Assembly (NCBI RefSeq): GCF_000564855.1 | Contig: NZ_AYXG01000203.1 | Coordinates: 1 to 64,000, forward strand | Direction: 5' to 3' | Length of the DNA stretch: 64,000 bases | Source: Actinokineospora spheciospongiae | GTDB taxonomy: Bacteria > Actinomycetota > Actinomycetes > Mycobacteriales > Pseudonocardiaceae | Shown here: positions 42,071 to 49,874 of the stretch, in pieces | Layout: every line of letters begins with the position of its first letter | Numbering within the stretch: position 1 is the first letter of the stretch | Notes under the pieces: generated by a model | Database searches by the model: none | What the model was told of the DNA's origin: nothing | What the model saw: the letters and a program-made list of their open reading frames with translations, nothing else | Translations under genes and position numbers: made by a program

Positions 42071-43903
42071 CTACCAGCTCAGACCGTGGTCGAACGGGTA
42101 CCGGATGGTCGACGGGTCAGCGCCGTCCGGCACGTCCACCGGAAGTTTGCCGACCGGCCCGACCTCGCCGAAGAGCACCTTCGCCAGCGATTCCAACGAG
42201 ACCGCGCGCCACGAGTAGGTGGCGACCCAAGTGGGAGCGTCGACGAAACCGGCGTCGTAGGGCGCCTGCGCCGCCACGGCCACCACCGGTGTGCCGGTCC
42301 CGAGCAGCTCGGTCAACAGCGTCCGCTGCTGGGTGTTCGCGGAGAGGTTGTTCGTCAGCAGCACCACGAGGTCCGACTCCCGAGCGGCGGCGACCGCCGA
42401 GGAGATCGCCGCGGCGCCCGGTTTGAGACCGGTCGCCAGCGGAGTCGCCGCCGAGCCGCGGGCGGTGATGCTCCTGGCCAGGTTGCTCGGCGAGTTCGCC
42501 GGGGTCACCGTGTCGCCGACGCCCGCGACCAGGACCTTCGCCGGTGCGGCGGCCAGCGGGAGCACGCCATTGTCGTTGCGCAGCACCGTGACGGTCTTGT
42601 CGGTCAGCCGCTGGATCGCGGCCAGGTGGTCCGGCGTGCCCACTTCCGCCGCCACCGCGCGCTGGTCGACGAACGGCCGGGCGAAGATGCCGCGCTTCCA
42701 CTTCAGCGCCAGGACCCGCCGCACGCTCTCGTCGATCCGCCGCTCGGTCAGCCGCCCGCCGCGCACGGCCGCGAGCACGGATTCCTTGGCCAGGGTCAGG
42801 TCCGGCGGCATCAGGAGCTGGTCGGCACCCGCCTCCACCGCGCGCACCGCGGCCTCGGCGTCGCCGAACATGTCGCGCACGCCCTGCATCCCCATCGAGT
42901 CGGTGACGATCACGCCCCGGTAGCCCAGCTCCCCGCGCAGGATGCCGGTCAGGATCGGCGGGGACAGGGTGGCGGGCACCCCGCTGGGGTCCAGGCTGGG
43001 GAACTGGATGTGCGCGGTCATGATCGAATCGATGCCCGCGTCGATGGCCGCCCGGAACGGGGGCAGGTCCACCGCCCGCCACTGCTCCGCCGTCCGGGAG
43101 ATCACCGGCAGGCCGGTGTGGCTGTCGGTGGCCGCGTCGCCGTGGCCGGGGAAGTGCTTGGCCGAGGACGACACCGTCTCCGTCGGCCCGGCGCCCTCCT
43201 GGTAGCCGCGCACCTCGGCGGCGACCAGCTCGGCCGCCAGGTCCGGGCGCGCGGAGAACGACCGGGCGGCGATCACCGGGTTCAGCGGGTTGGAGTTGAC
43301 GTCGGCGACCGGGGCGAAGTCCTGGTTGATGCCCATCGCGCGCAGCTCGCGGCCGCTGACCGCGGCCAGCGTGCGCGCGTCGGCGGCGCTGCGGCCCGCG
43401 CCGACCGCCATGCTGCTCGGGAACTCGGTGGCGGGGGCCTCGATCCGGGTGACGTTGCCGCCCTCCTGGTCGATGCTGATGACCAGCGGCAGGTGCGGCG
43501 CGGAGCTGAGCGCGGCGCGTTGCAGGCCGTTGGAGAAGGCGGCCACCTGTTGCGGGCCCTCGATGTTGTCCGTGCCGCTGTTGTTGAAGTAGATGACCCC
43601 GCCGACCTGGTACTTCTGCACCACCTGGGCCGGGGTGTCCACGCCGTAGCGCGTCCGGTTGGTCGGGTGGACCTCGTCCGCGGACTTGCCCCACACGGTG
43701 GCGACCAGCATCTGGCCGACCTTCTGCTCCAGCGGCATCCGGCGCAGCAGCGCCTCGGTCCACGCCGACACCAGGGACGGTTCGGCGTCGGGGACCGGGA
43801 CGGGTGGTTCGGGCGCGGCCGAGGCGGGCGCGGCGAGCGCGACGACGGTCAGGGTGGCCGCCGACGCGGTGAGGGTCCGGCGGAACAGGCGGTGAACGGG
43901 CAC
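42071..43903 (-). CDS. nagZ: Exported beta-N-acetylglucosaminidase NagZ (GH3)
   Basis: A 610-residue two-domain GH3 enzyme of the Bacillus NagZ type. A signal peptide (about 1-29) leads to a TIM-barrel domain with the acid/base dyad D260/H262 in KHFPGHGDAATDSH and nucleophile D335 in VTDSMGM. A C-terminal alpha/beta domain (about 440-610) follows. It removes non-reducing GlcNAc from muropeptides outside the cell, feeding NamZ. The GTG at 43903 has AGGAGG five bases upstream. It is the first gene of nagZ-namZ-amiE and has a well-formed promoter with an operator. Confidence 0.93.
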   Translation of the reverse strand: MPVHRLFRRTLTASAATLTVVALAAPASAAPEPPVPVPDAEPSLVSAWTEALLRRMPLEQKVGQMLVATVWGKSADEVHPTNRTRYGVDTPAQVVQKYQVGGVIYFNNSGTDNIEGPQQVAAFSNGLQRAALSSAPHLPLVISIDQEGGNVTRIEAPATEFPSSMAVGAGRSAADARTLAAVSGRELRAMGINQDFAPVADVNSNPLNPVIAARSFSARPDLAAELVAAEVRGYQEGAGPTETVSSSAKHFPGHGDAATDSHTGLPVISRTAEQWRAVDLPPFRAAIDAGIDSIMTAHIQFPSLDPSGVPATLSPPILTGILRGELGYRGVIVTDSMGMQGVRDMFGDAEAAVRAVEAGADQLLMPPDLTLAKESVLAAVRGGRLTERRIDESVRRVLALKWKRGIFARPFVDQRAVAAEVGTPDHLAAIQRLTDKTVTVLRNDNGVLPLAAAPAKVLVAGVGDTVTPANSPSNLARSITARGSAATPLATGLKPGAAAISSAVAAARESDLVVLLTNNLSANTQQRTLLTELLGTGTPVVAVAAQAPYDAGFVDAPTWVATYSWRAVSLESLAKVLFGEVGPVGKLPVDVPDGADPSTIRYPFDHGLSW

Positions 43904-43926
43904 CACGGCCTCCTGGGTGTGCCGAA

Positions 43927-43947
43927 ACTTGTTCACCAAGAACAAGT
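43927..43947. promoter_or_regulatory. Inverted-repeat operator upstream of nagZ
   Basis: ACTTGTTC and GAACAAGT (8-bp perfect arms, 43927-43934 and 43940-43947) around ACCAA, sitting just downstream of the predicted start site. It differs from the murR palindrome, so a second regulator may act here. Confidence 0.6.
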
Positions 43948-43959
43948 GTTCACCGGCAA

Positions 43960-43988
43960 GTTATCCACGACAACCGTGTACCTGTCAA
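43960..43988 (-). promoter_or_regulatory. Sigma-70-type promoter of nagZ-namZ-amiE
   Basis: TTGACA (43983-43988) and GATAAC (43960-43965) with a 17-bp spacer on the minus strand, the best consensus promoter in the window. A DnaA-like TTATCCACG overlaps its -10. Confidence 0.65.
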
Positions 43989-44005
43989 CGGCGCCACGCG
44001 CGCCC

Positions 44006-44014
44006 TGTGGACAA
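44006..44014 (-). promoter_or_regulatory. DnaA-box 9-mer
   Basis: TGTGGACAA, a perfect reverse-strand match to TTGTCCACA, between the nagZ promoter and the RNA terminator. Confidence 0.4.
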
Positions 44015-44041
44015 CTCGGCGCACCGCGGCCGGACACAGAT

Positions 44042-44286
44042 CGAGCGGTCCCGCTCCGAAGAGCGGGACCGCCCACATCCGTCAGCGCGAACATCTCGGA
44101 CTACCAAGCGTGCAACCTGTCGTACAACTCTGGCCTAGGCGTCCGGCGTCCCGGTCCGCAGGCCCCAGACGACATGCCTCCCGCGGCGTGCTGCGCGTGG
44201 GTGCTCCGGCGTCCGCGCACGGAGCTCGGATCGGGGTGGCGCCGGGCTTCTCTTCGCCTGGTCCCTGGCCGGTCTCAAGGTCCGCA
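44042..44286 (-). ncRNA. Candidate Ms1/6S-like RNA
   Basis: A ~245-nt gene-free transcription unit directly downstream of the Rv3661-type HAD gene on the same strand. In mycobacteria that is exactly where Ms1 (MTS2823) lies, and a 6S-like RNA is reported from the matching Streptomyces locus. It has its own promoter (44293-44321) and a strong terminal hairpin (44045-44072). I could not confirm the Ms1 fold by hand; the call rests on position, promoter and terminator. A 50-codon frame inside it has poor codon bias and is not called. Confidence 0.45.
44045..44072 (-). terminator. Hairpin terminator of the RNA gene
   Basis: Perfect 12-bp stem (44045-44056 with 44061-44072) with a CGAA loop, reading toward nagZ but ending before its promoter. 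Confidence 0.75.
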
Positions 44287-44292
44287 CCTCCC

Positions 44293-44321
44293 TTTCTACC
44301 CAGTGAGCCAGCTCACTTCAA
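44293..44321 (-). promoter_or_regulatory. Promoter of the candidate RNA with Crp-like site
   Basis: TTGAAG (44316-44321) and TAGAAA (44293-44298) are 17 bp apart. Between them the palindrome AGTGAGCCAGCTCACT (44302-44317) fits GTGA-N6-TCAC, the core of Crp sites of the Rv3676 type, and would place the regulator over the promoter. Confidence 0.45.
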
Positions 44322-44404
44322 GAGCTCTTTCGGGTGCACCGGTCAAGACGCGGCACCCGGTCGAACGCGACGGTCCGTGCACAGGAAGTCCCCCGCGCGA
44401 GGGG

Positions 44405-44424
44405 TGCCCCTCCCTTGCGGGGCA
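44405..44424 (-). terminator. Short hairpin after the HAD pseudogene
   Basis: 6-bp stem TGCCCC/GGGGCA with an eight-base loop, 10 bp beyond the HAD stop codon. The rest of 44322-44433 shows nothing. Confidence 0.35.
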
Positions 44425-44433
44425 ACGGAATGA

Positions 44434-45113
44434 TCAGCGCCTGCGCATCCGGTGCAGTCCGCACCAGGCGGCGCCCGCGGTGGCCACCGCGCCGATCCCG
44501 ATCGCGGCCACCGCCGTGGACGACCGCGAGCGCGGGGACACCGGCTCGCTGGAGGTCAGCACCGGCCACGCGCGCTCGGCCGCCGGCCTGCGCAGCCCGC
44601 GGTCGGGGTTGACCACCGCCGGGTGCCCCGCCGCCTCGAGCATCGGCGGGTCCGCGCTGGAGTCGGAGTAGGCGTGGCCGGCGGTCAGGTCGTAGCCGTT
44701 GCGCCCGGCCTGCTCGCGCACCGCGGTCGCCTTGTTCGCGCTGTGGCAGTGGAAGGAGATCTCACCGGGGTGGCGGCCGCGGACGGAGACCACCTCGGTG
44801 CCGACGCTGTGCGTGGCCCCGATCATCGCCGCGACGATCTTCGCGCCGGAGACCGACACGACCACCACGTCGTGCCCGTCGGCCCGGTGCCCGGCCACCG
44901 GTTCCGCCGCTTCGGCGCAGACCAGCGGGTCGACGACGTCGTGCAGCGCCTCCTCGACGATCCCGCACCCGACGTGGCGATCACGGTCTTGTCGAGGTCG
45001 AAGGACGCGGCCACCCGACCGGTCGCGTCGGGGCTGCCGGGGGCTGTCACGGCGCCTGCGCAGGGAACGCGGCGACCCGGATGGCGGATGGCGCGCGCGG
45101 ACGTACGGGGCAC
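44434..45113 (-). pseudogene. HAD-IB (SerB-like) phosphatase, broken
   Basis: The 5' part (GTG 45113) encodes FDLDKTVIATSG, the HAD nucleophile motif DxDxT, then leaves frame near 44970. The remainder in another frame resumes with GIVEEALHDVVDPLV and continues through VVVVSVSG (motif II), the GEISFH region and AYSDSSADPPMLEAAGHP (motif IV) to the normal end. Compared with the family, the cap-domain stretch of some 65-75 residues between these parts is missing, so there is an internal deletion plus a frame change. An intact copy (Rv3661) sits next to the tad locus in mycobacteria. It is probably non-functional unless a sequencing error is involved. Confidence 0.75.
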
Positions 45114-45185
45114 GGGTGCGAACTCGGCGGGGTGTTCTCACCTGTTGATGCCCATGCGACCCCGTGGAGGGGATACAGTATCGGT

Positions 45186-45280
45186 ACCCGGCGTTCGCGC
45201 CGGGTTGGTTCAGTCCGACCCCCCGGGGCTGAACCTCTGACGACCCCCGCCCCTCCCCCCTGGCGGGGGTCGTCCCTTTC
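45186..45280 (+). ncRNA. Candidate structured RNA or tad leader with three hairpins
   Basis: A TACAGT box (45174-45179) is followed by three tandem hairpins: 45187-45204 (7 bp with a TTCG tetraloop), 45207-45235 (7-bp GGTTCAG/CTGAACC arms) and 45239-45274 (13 bp, terminator-like). It could be a ~90-nt small RNA or an attenuated leader of the tad genes, whose first ATG is 300 bp away. No coding sequence is seen. A perfect DnaA-box 9-mer lies further on at 45465-45473. Confidence 0.4.
45239..45274 (+). terminator. Terminator-like hairpin upstream of the tad locus
   Basis: Perfect 13-bp stem (45239-45251 with 45262-45274) with a ten-base loop, followed by CCTTTCC. Confidence 0.6.
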
Positions 45281-45583
45281 CCCGCACCCCTCCCGGCGGG
45301 TCCTCCCTGCTTCCGGGCTGTTTTCCCAGTTCCGGGCCTTCGCCCCGGCCGGCCTTGCCTGCTCAGCCCCGTCCGTTCAGCCCTGTCCAGTCAACATCGG
45401 GGCACGCGGGACCCCTCCCGAGCATCGCACGGCAGACCGACAGTTCCGGTACGCCGACAACCGGTTGTCCACATCCCCCGAAATCCCTCCACAGGTTTTC
45501 GGCGTCCCTTTCCCGCCGTCCCCGCCCTCCCGATCCTGGTGTCAGCGGCCCGATCCGAGGGCCGCCCGGCAAGAGGGGGAACC
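45275..45583. other. Non-coding leader region before tadZ-like gene
   Basis: No gene is supported. It holds the DnaA-box 9-mer TTGTCCACA at 45465-45473 and is pyrimidine-rich on the plus strand. No clear promoter is visible. Confidence 0.4.
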
Positions 45584-46681
45584 ATGGACCGTCCGGTCGT
45601 CTGCGTCCACGACACCGCCGTCCTCGACGAGGTGCTGCGCTTGGCCGCCGCCGCGGGCACCGAGGTCGAGCGGGTCGCGGACGTCGCCGCGCTGCGCGCC
45701 CGCTGGCCGGTGGCGCCGCTGGTCGTCCTCGACGGGGAGGCGGTGGCGCGGTGCCGGTCGGCGGCGCTGCCCCGGCGGGAAGCGGTGGTGCTGGTCGCCA
45801 CCGGCCCACCGCCGCCCGCCCTGTGGGAGCAGGCGGTGGGCGTCGGGGTCGCCAGGGTGGTGGAGCTGCCCGCCGGGCAGACCTGGCTGGTCGGTGCCCT
45901 CGCCGACGCGGCCGACGCGCCCGCGGGCACGGCGGGCCGGGTGCTGGCGGTGGTCGGCGGCCGGGGTGGGGCGGGCGCGTCCACGTTCGCCGCCGCGCTC
46001 GGGTTGTCGGCGCTGGAACTGGGCACCGGCACGCTGCTGGTCGACTGCGACCCCCTGGGCGGCGGCCTCGACCTGGTGCTCTCGGCCGAGGACCAACCCG
46101 GCCTGCGGTGGCCGGACGTCCGACTGCGGTCCGGGCGCGTCCCGGTGTCCAGCCTGCGTTCCGCGCTGCCCGGCCACACCCGGTCCGGGGCCAGGCTGAC
46201 GCTGCTCTCCAGCGCCCGCGACGGCGACGGCCCGGCGCCCGAGGCGGTGGCGGCCGTGGTCGACGCGGGCAGGCGGGGCGGCGAGACCGTGGTGTGCGAC
46301 CTGCCTCGAGCACCCGACCCGGCCGCGCACGCCGCCCTCGACCGGGCCGATCTCACCGTGGTCATCGCCCCGGCCGAGCTGCGCGCCGCCTCGGCCACCC
46401 GCCGGGTCGTAGCGCACCTGGCCGACCGCGGTGTGCGGCCCGGCCTGGTCGTGCGGGTACCCGGGCCGTCGGCGCTGAGCCCGAACGCGATCGCGGAGGC
46501 GGTCGGACTGCCGCTGCTGGCGACGGTCAAGACCGATCCCGTTCTGGCGCACTCGATCGAGAACGGTGGGTTCCGGCTCAGCGGCTCCATCGCCCGGGCG
46601 GCCCGCGCCGTCCTGCGCGCCCTCGCCCACCCACCGGGTTCGCGGGTACCGCGAGCCCGACCCTTCCTCACCCGCGCGTGA
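45584..46681 (+). CDS. TadZ/CpaE-like (Ssd) ATPase of the Tad pilus locus
   Basis: A 365-residue protein with an N-terminal receiver-like domain (about 1-110) and a C-terminal MinD/ParA-type ATPase domain. The Walker A is degenerate (VVGGRGGAGASTFAAALG, with Ala where Lys should be, about 125-142), as in septum-site-determining Ssd proteins of actinobacteria. VDCDPLGGGLDLVL is the switch region. It is expected to localise the Tad secretion machine; Rv3660c is the mycobacterial equivalent. The ATG follows GAGGGGG. It heads the tad gene run. Confidence 0.88.
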   Translation: MDRPVVCVHDTAVLDEVLRLAAAAGTEVERVADVAALRARWPVAPLVVLDGEAVARCRSAALPRREAVVLVATGPPPPALWEQAVGVGVARVVELPAGQTWLVGALADAADAPAGTAGRVLAVVGGRGGAGASTFAAALGLSALELGTGTLLVDCDPLGGGLDLVLSAEDQPGLRWPDVRLRSGRVPVSSLRSALPGHTRSGARLTLLSSARDGDGPAPEAVAAVVDAGRRGGETVVCDLPRAPDPAAHAALDRADLTVVIAPAELRAASATRRVVAHLADRGVRPGLVVRVPGPSALSPNAIAEAVGLPLLATVKTDPVLAHSIENGGFRLSGSIARAARAVLRALAHPPGSRVPRARPFLTRA

Positions 46682-46706
46682 CCCCCACTGCGAAAGGAGT
46701 TCCCCG

Positions 46707-47873
46707 ATGGCTGCCCTCGACCTCGTCGACCGGGTCCGCACCCGCCTCGCGGGCCGGGAAGCCGACATGTCCGCGGCCGCGGTGGCCGAGGCCGTGCGCG
46801 CGGAAGCCGACGGCGTCCTCGGCGACGGCGACGTGCTCGCCGCGCTCACCCTGCTGGAGCAGGAGTTCATCGGCACCGGACCGCTGGACCCGCTGCTGCG
46901 GGACCCGGCCACGACCGACGTCCTGGTCACCGGGCCCGACCAGGTCTGGGTCGACGGCGCGGACGGCCTCCGCCGCACCGGCGTCCGCTTCACCGACGAG
47001 GACGCCGTCCGCAGGCTCGCCCAGCGCTTGGCCATGTCCGCGGGCCGCAGGCTCGACGACGCCCAGCCCTACGTCGACGGCTGGCTGCCCACCGCCGGTG
47101 GCCGGGTCCGGATGCACGCCGTCCTCGCCCCGATCGCCGCGGCGGGAACCTGCCTGTCCCTGCGCGTCCTGCGCCCCGCCTCCCACGACCTCACCGCCCT
47201 CCGGGCACTGGGCACCTTCGACGACGCCGTGCACCACCTCCTCGACGCGATCATCACGGCCCGCTTGGCGTTCCTGGTCTCCGGTGGCACCGGCAGCGGG
47301 AAGACCACCCTGCTGGCGGGTCTCCTCGGCCGGGTCCCACCCGCCGAGCGGATCGTCTGCGTCGAGGACGCGGGTGAGCTGGAGCCCGGGCACCCCCAGT
47401 TCGTCCGGCTCCTCGCCCGCCCGCCCAACGTCGAGGGCGCGGGCGAGGTCACCCTCCGCGACCTGGTGCGCCAAGGCCTGCGCATGCGCCCCGACCGCAT
47501 CGTCGTCGGCGAGGTCCGCGGCGCCGAGGTCTGCGACCTCCTGTCCGCGCTCAACACCGGTCACGACGGCGGCGCCGGAACGGTCCACGCCAACGCCCCC
47601 GCCGAAGTGCCCGTCCGGCTGGAGGCCTTGGCCGCCCTGGGGGGTCTGTCCCGAACCGCCCTGCACAGCCAATTCGCCGCGGCCGTCCACGTGATCCTCC
47701 ACATGAGACGACTGGGCACCGGCGAGCGGCGCCTCACCGAGATCGGCGTGGTGGTCCGCCCGGCGGGTGGTGTGACCGTGCGCCCGGTGTGGCGCGCGGG
47801 TGAGTGGGCCGAGGGGCGTGCCGACCTGGACCGCCTTCTGGCCGGTCGAGGGGGTCGACCATGCGGCGACTGA
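46707..47873 (+). CDS. tadA: TadA/CpaF-type secretion ATPase
   Basis: A 388-residue type II/IV secretion ATPase powering Flp-pilus assembly. Walker A is GGTGSGKT (193-200), the Asp box follows as ERIVCVEDAGELEP, Walker B is RIVVGEVRG, and the His box is TGHDGGAGTVHAN. A compact N-terminal domain (about 1-60) replaces the longer one of some TadA proteins. It has an AAAGGAG ribosome-binding site, 25 bp after tadZ. Equivalent to Rv3659c. Confidence 0.94.
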   Translation: MAALDLVDRVRTRLAGREADMSAAAVAEAVRAEADGVLGDGDVLAALTLLEQEFIGTGPLDPLLRDPATTDVLVTGPDQVWVDGADGLRRTGVRFTDEDAVRRLAQRLAMSAGRRLDDAQPYVDGWLPTAGGRVRMHAVLAPIAAAGTCLSLRVLRPASHDLTALRALGTFDDAVHHLLDAIITARLAFLVSGGTGSGKTTLLAGLLGRVPPAERIVCVEDAGELEPGHPQFVRLLARPPNVEGAGEVTLRDLVRQGLRMRPDRIVVGEVRGAEVCDLLSALNTGHDGGAGTVHANAPAEVPVRLEALAALGGLSRTALHSQFAAAVHVILHMRRLGTGERRLTEIGVVVRPAGGVTVRPVWRAGEWAEGRADLDRLLAGRGGRPCGD

Positions 47874-48053
47874 CGGCGACCATCGAGGCGGTTTTGGCGC
47901 CTGCGGTTTCGACGTCTGTGGATTCGGCGGCTGTGGATTCGGCGACGCCGGACAGGGCGGTGCGGCTTGGGTGGGGCAGAGGGGTCTTTCGGGTCGATTC
48001 CACATCATGTCCTTTGTGGAAGGTAGTCGGATCGGGTGCAGGGAGGATGGGGC

Positions 48054-48848
48054 GTGCTGGGTCTGCTGTTCGTGGCCGGGGCGGTGTTGTCGTGGCCGTC
48101 CGGTGCTGCCGCGCGGAGGCTGCGGGCCTTGCGGGGGCCACGGGTGCGGCGGTGGGCGCCGCCTCGACCGCGCACGGTGTTGGTCGTCGCCGGGTGCGGG
48201 CTGGTGGGGTGGGTTCCCTTCGGAGCGGGCGGGGCGGTGGCCGCCTGCATCGCCGGGGTGAGCGTGTGGCGCGGTCAGCTGGCCCGGCGGCGCTCGCGCG
48301 AGACCCTGGCCGGGATCGAGGGATTCGCCGAATCCGTGCGGGCCCTGGTGTCGGAGCTGACCGCGGGCGCGCACCCCGCCACCGCGGCCGAGCACGCCGC
48401 CGTCGACGCCGACCCGGCCTCGGCCAAGGCCCTGCGCGCAGCCGCCGCCGCGGCCCGGCTCGGGGGTGGCGTCGGTGCCGCGCTGGCCCGTGCGGAACTC
48501 CCCGCCACCCTGTCCGCCGCCACCCGGCGAGTCGGTCGGGCGTGGGACCTGGCGGGTCGCCACGGCCTCCCCCTGGCCGAGGTCCTCGATGCCGTCCGCC
48601 GCGACCTCGACCACCGGGCCCGCTTCGCCCACCAGGTCGACGCCAGGATGGCGGGTCCCAGGACCAGCGCCGCCGTCCTCGCCGCCCTGCCGGTCCTCGG
48701 TGTCCTCCTCGGCGAGGCCATGGGCGCCGCACCCCTGGCGGTGTTCACCACACCGGCGGGTCAGGTCCTCCTGGTGCTCGGCGTCGCGCTCGCCGCGGCG
48801 GGTGTCGCCTGGACGTCGCACCTGACCGGCCAGGTGGTTTTCCGATGA
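48054..48848 (+). CDS. tadB: TadB-like inner-membrane platform protein
   Basis: A 264-residue membrane protein of the T2SF/GspF family. It has two N-terminal membrane segments (about 1-18 and 42-75), a cytoplasmic helical T2SF domain (about 85-200, with GIEGFAESVRALVSELTAG and GLPLAEVLDAVRRDLD) and C-terminal helices. The GTG at 48054 follows GGGAGG with a seven-base spacer and is preferred to the GTG at 48036. The 180-bp gap after tadA holds short GTGGATTCGGC repeats but no gene I can support. Confidence 0.85.
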   Translation: MLGLLFVAGAVLSWPSGAAARRLRALRGPRVRRWAPPRPRTVLVVAGCGLVGWVPFGAGGAVAACIAGVSVWRGQLARRRSRETLAGIEGFAESVRALVSELTAGAHPATAAEHAAVDADPASAKALRAAAAAARLGGGVGAALARAELPATLSAATRRVGRAWDLAGRHGLPLAEVLDAVRRDLDHRARFAHQVDARMAGPRTSAAVLAALPVLGVLLGEAMGAAPLAVFTTPAGQVLLVLGVALAAAGVAWTSHLTGQVVFR

Positions 48849-48872
48849 GTCCGCGCCGAGGCAGTCGCACTC

Positions 48873-49075
48873 GCGGCGGTGTGGCGCTCGCATCCGAGAC
48901 GAACCGGGAGGTCGTGGGATGAGCCGGTCGTTGCGGTCGTTGCGGTCGTTGCGCTTGCGGCGGTGTGGCGCTCGTACTCGGGGCGAACCGGGTGGTCGTG
49001 GGATGGGTCTGTTGTCGCGGTGGTTGCGCTTGCGGCGGTGTGGCGCTCGTACTCGGGGCGAACCGGGAGGTTGTG
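48873..49075. repeat. Three-copy degenerate repeat between tadB and tadC
   Basis: A unit beginning GCGGCGGTGTGGCGCTCG recurs at 48873, 48957 and 49032. The last two copies agree over more than 40 bp, and each is followed by a CGAACCGGG(A/T)GG segment. It also contains TTGCGGTCG triplets (48931-48952). It fills the 294-bp gap between tadB and tadC. Frames through it look like repeat translations, not a gene. Confidence 0.8.
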
Positions 49076-49142
49076 TGATGAGTCCGGTGCCGACAGCAGG
49101 CGCTGCTGGTGCTGTGCGGTCGGCGAATCGGGGGGTCCCGTG

Positions 49143-49838
49143 ATGAGCCTGTCGTTCCTCCTGCTGGCCGTGGCGGTGGTGGTCGGGGTTCCGCCCGGTC
49201 GGGCCGGGCAGCGGTTGGCGGGGCTGGGCGGAGTCGTCCGTCGGAGGTGGCGGGTGCCGTTGCCGTTGCCGGTGGTGGCCGGGGTCGCGGTGGGGACTGC
49301 CGTCGCGGTGAACGCCGGTGTGGGGATCGGGATCACGGTTGGGGCTGGGGCCTGGTGGGGTGCGGTGCGGCTGCTGCGACCCCGGCCACCGCCGGTGGAC
49401 CGGCTCGGGTTGGCGGCCGGGTGGGACCTGCTCGCCGCCTGCCTCACCTCCGGGATGCCGGTGCCCACCGCGGTGCGGGTGGTGGCGGGCGACCTGCCCG
49501 GGCGGGCGGGGGCCGCCCTCCGCGACACCGCCGACCTGCTCGCCATGGGTGCCGACCCGGCGCGCGCGTGGGCCGTGGCCCTCGCCTGCCCCGAGACCGC
49601 CGAGCTGGCCCGAGGTGCCCGCCGCACCACCCGCTCCGGGGCGGCACTCGCCGGGGTGGCCCGGGCGCTGGCGGCGGGCGTGCGCGAGCAGGCGACCGAC
49701 CTGGCCGAGGAGAAGGCCCAGCGCGCGGCGGTGCGGGTCACCGGTCCGCTGGGGCTGTGCTTCCTCCCCGCCTTCCTCTGCCTGGGGGTCGCGCCCGTGG
49801 TCATCGGCCTGGTGGCCCGGTTGTCCACCCAGTTCTGA
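49143..49838 (+). CDS. tadC: TadC-like inner-membrane platform protein
   Basis: A 231-residue second GspF-type platform protein that pairs with TadB. Helices at about 3-20 and 42-75 are followed by the T2SF helical domain (LGLAAGWDLLAACLTSGMPVPTAVRVV onward) and a C-terminal pair of helices (LGLCFLPAFLCLGVAPVVIGLV). The ATG at 49143 has a GTG immediately before it as an alternative. Equivalent to Rv3657c. Confidence 0.85.
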   Translation: MSLSFLLLAVAVVVGVPPGRAGQRLAGLGGVVRRRWRVPLPLPVVAGVAVGTAVAVNAGVGIGITVGAGAWWGAVRLLRPRPPPVDRLGLAAGWDLLAACLTSGMPVPTAVRVVAGDLPGRAGAALRDTADLLAMGADPARAWAVALACPETAELARGARRTTRSGAALAGVARALAAGVREQATDLAEEKAQRAAVRVTGPLGLCFLPAFLCLGVAPVVIGLVARLSTQF

Positions 49839-49874
49839 CACCACCGATCTGACACCACTGAGAAGGGAGATGTT

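Noticed and set aside
44135-44287. 50-codon minus-strand frame inside the candidate RNA
   Set aside because: Its GTG sits directly on the GGGAGG, codon third positions are unlike real genes, and the product is Arg/Pro-rich without features.
40442-44671. A 1409-codon open frame on the plus strand
   Set aside because: It lies opposite amiE, namZ and nagZ; the long frame is a by-product of high GC in the third codon position of the real genes and shows only low-complexity residues.
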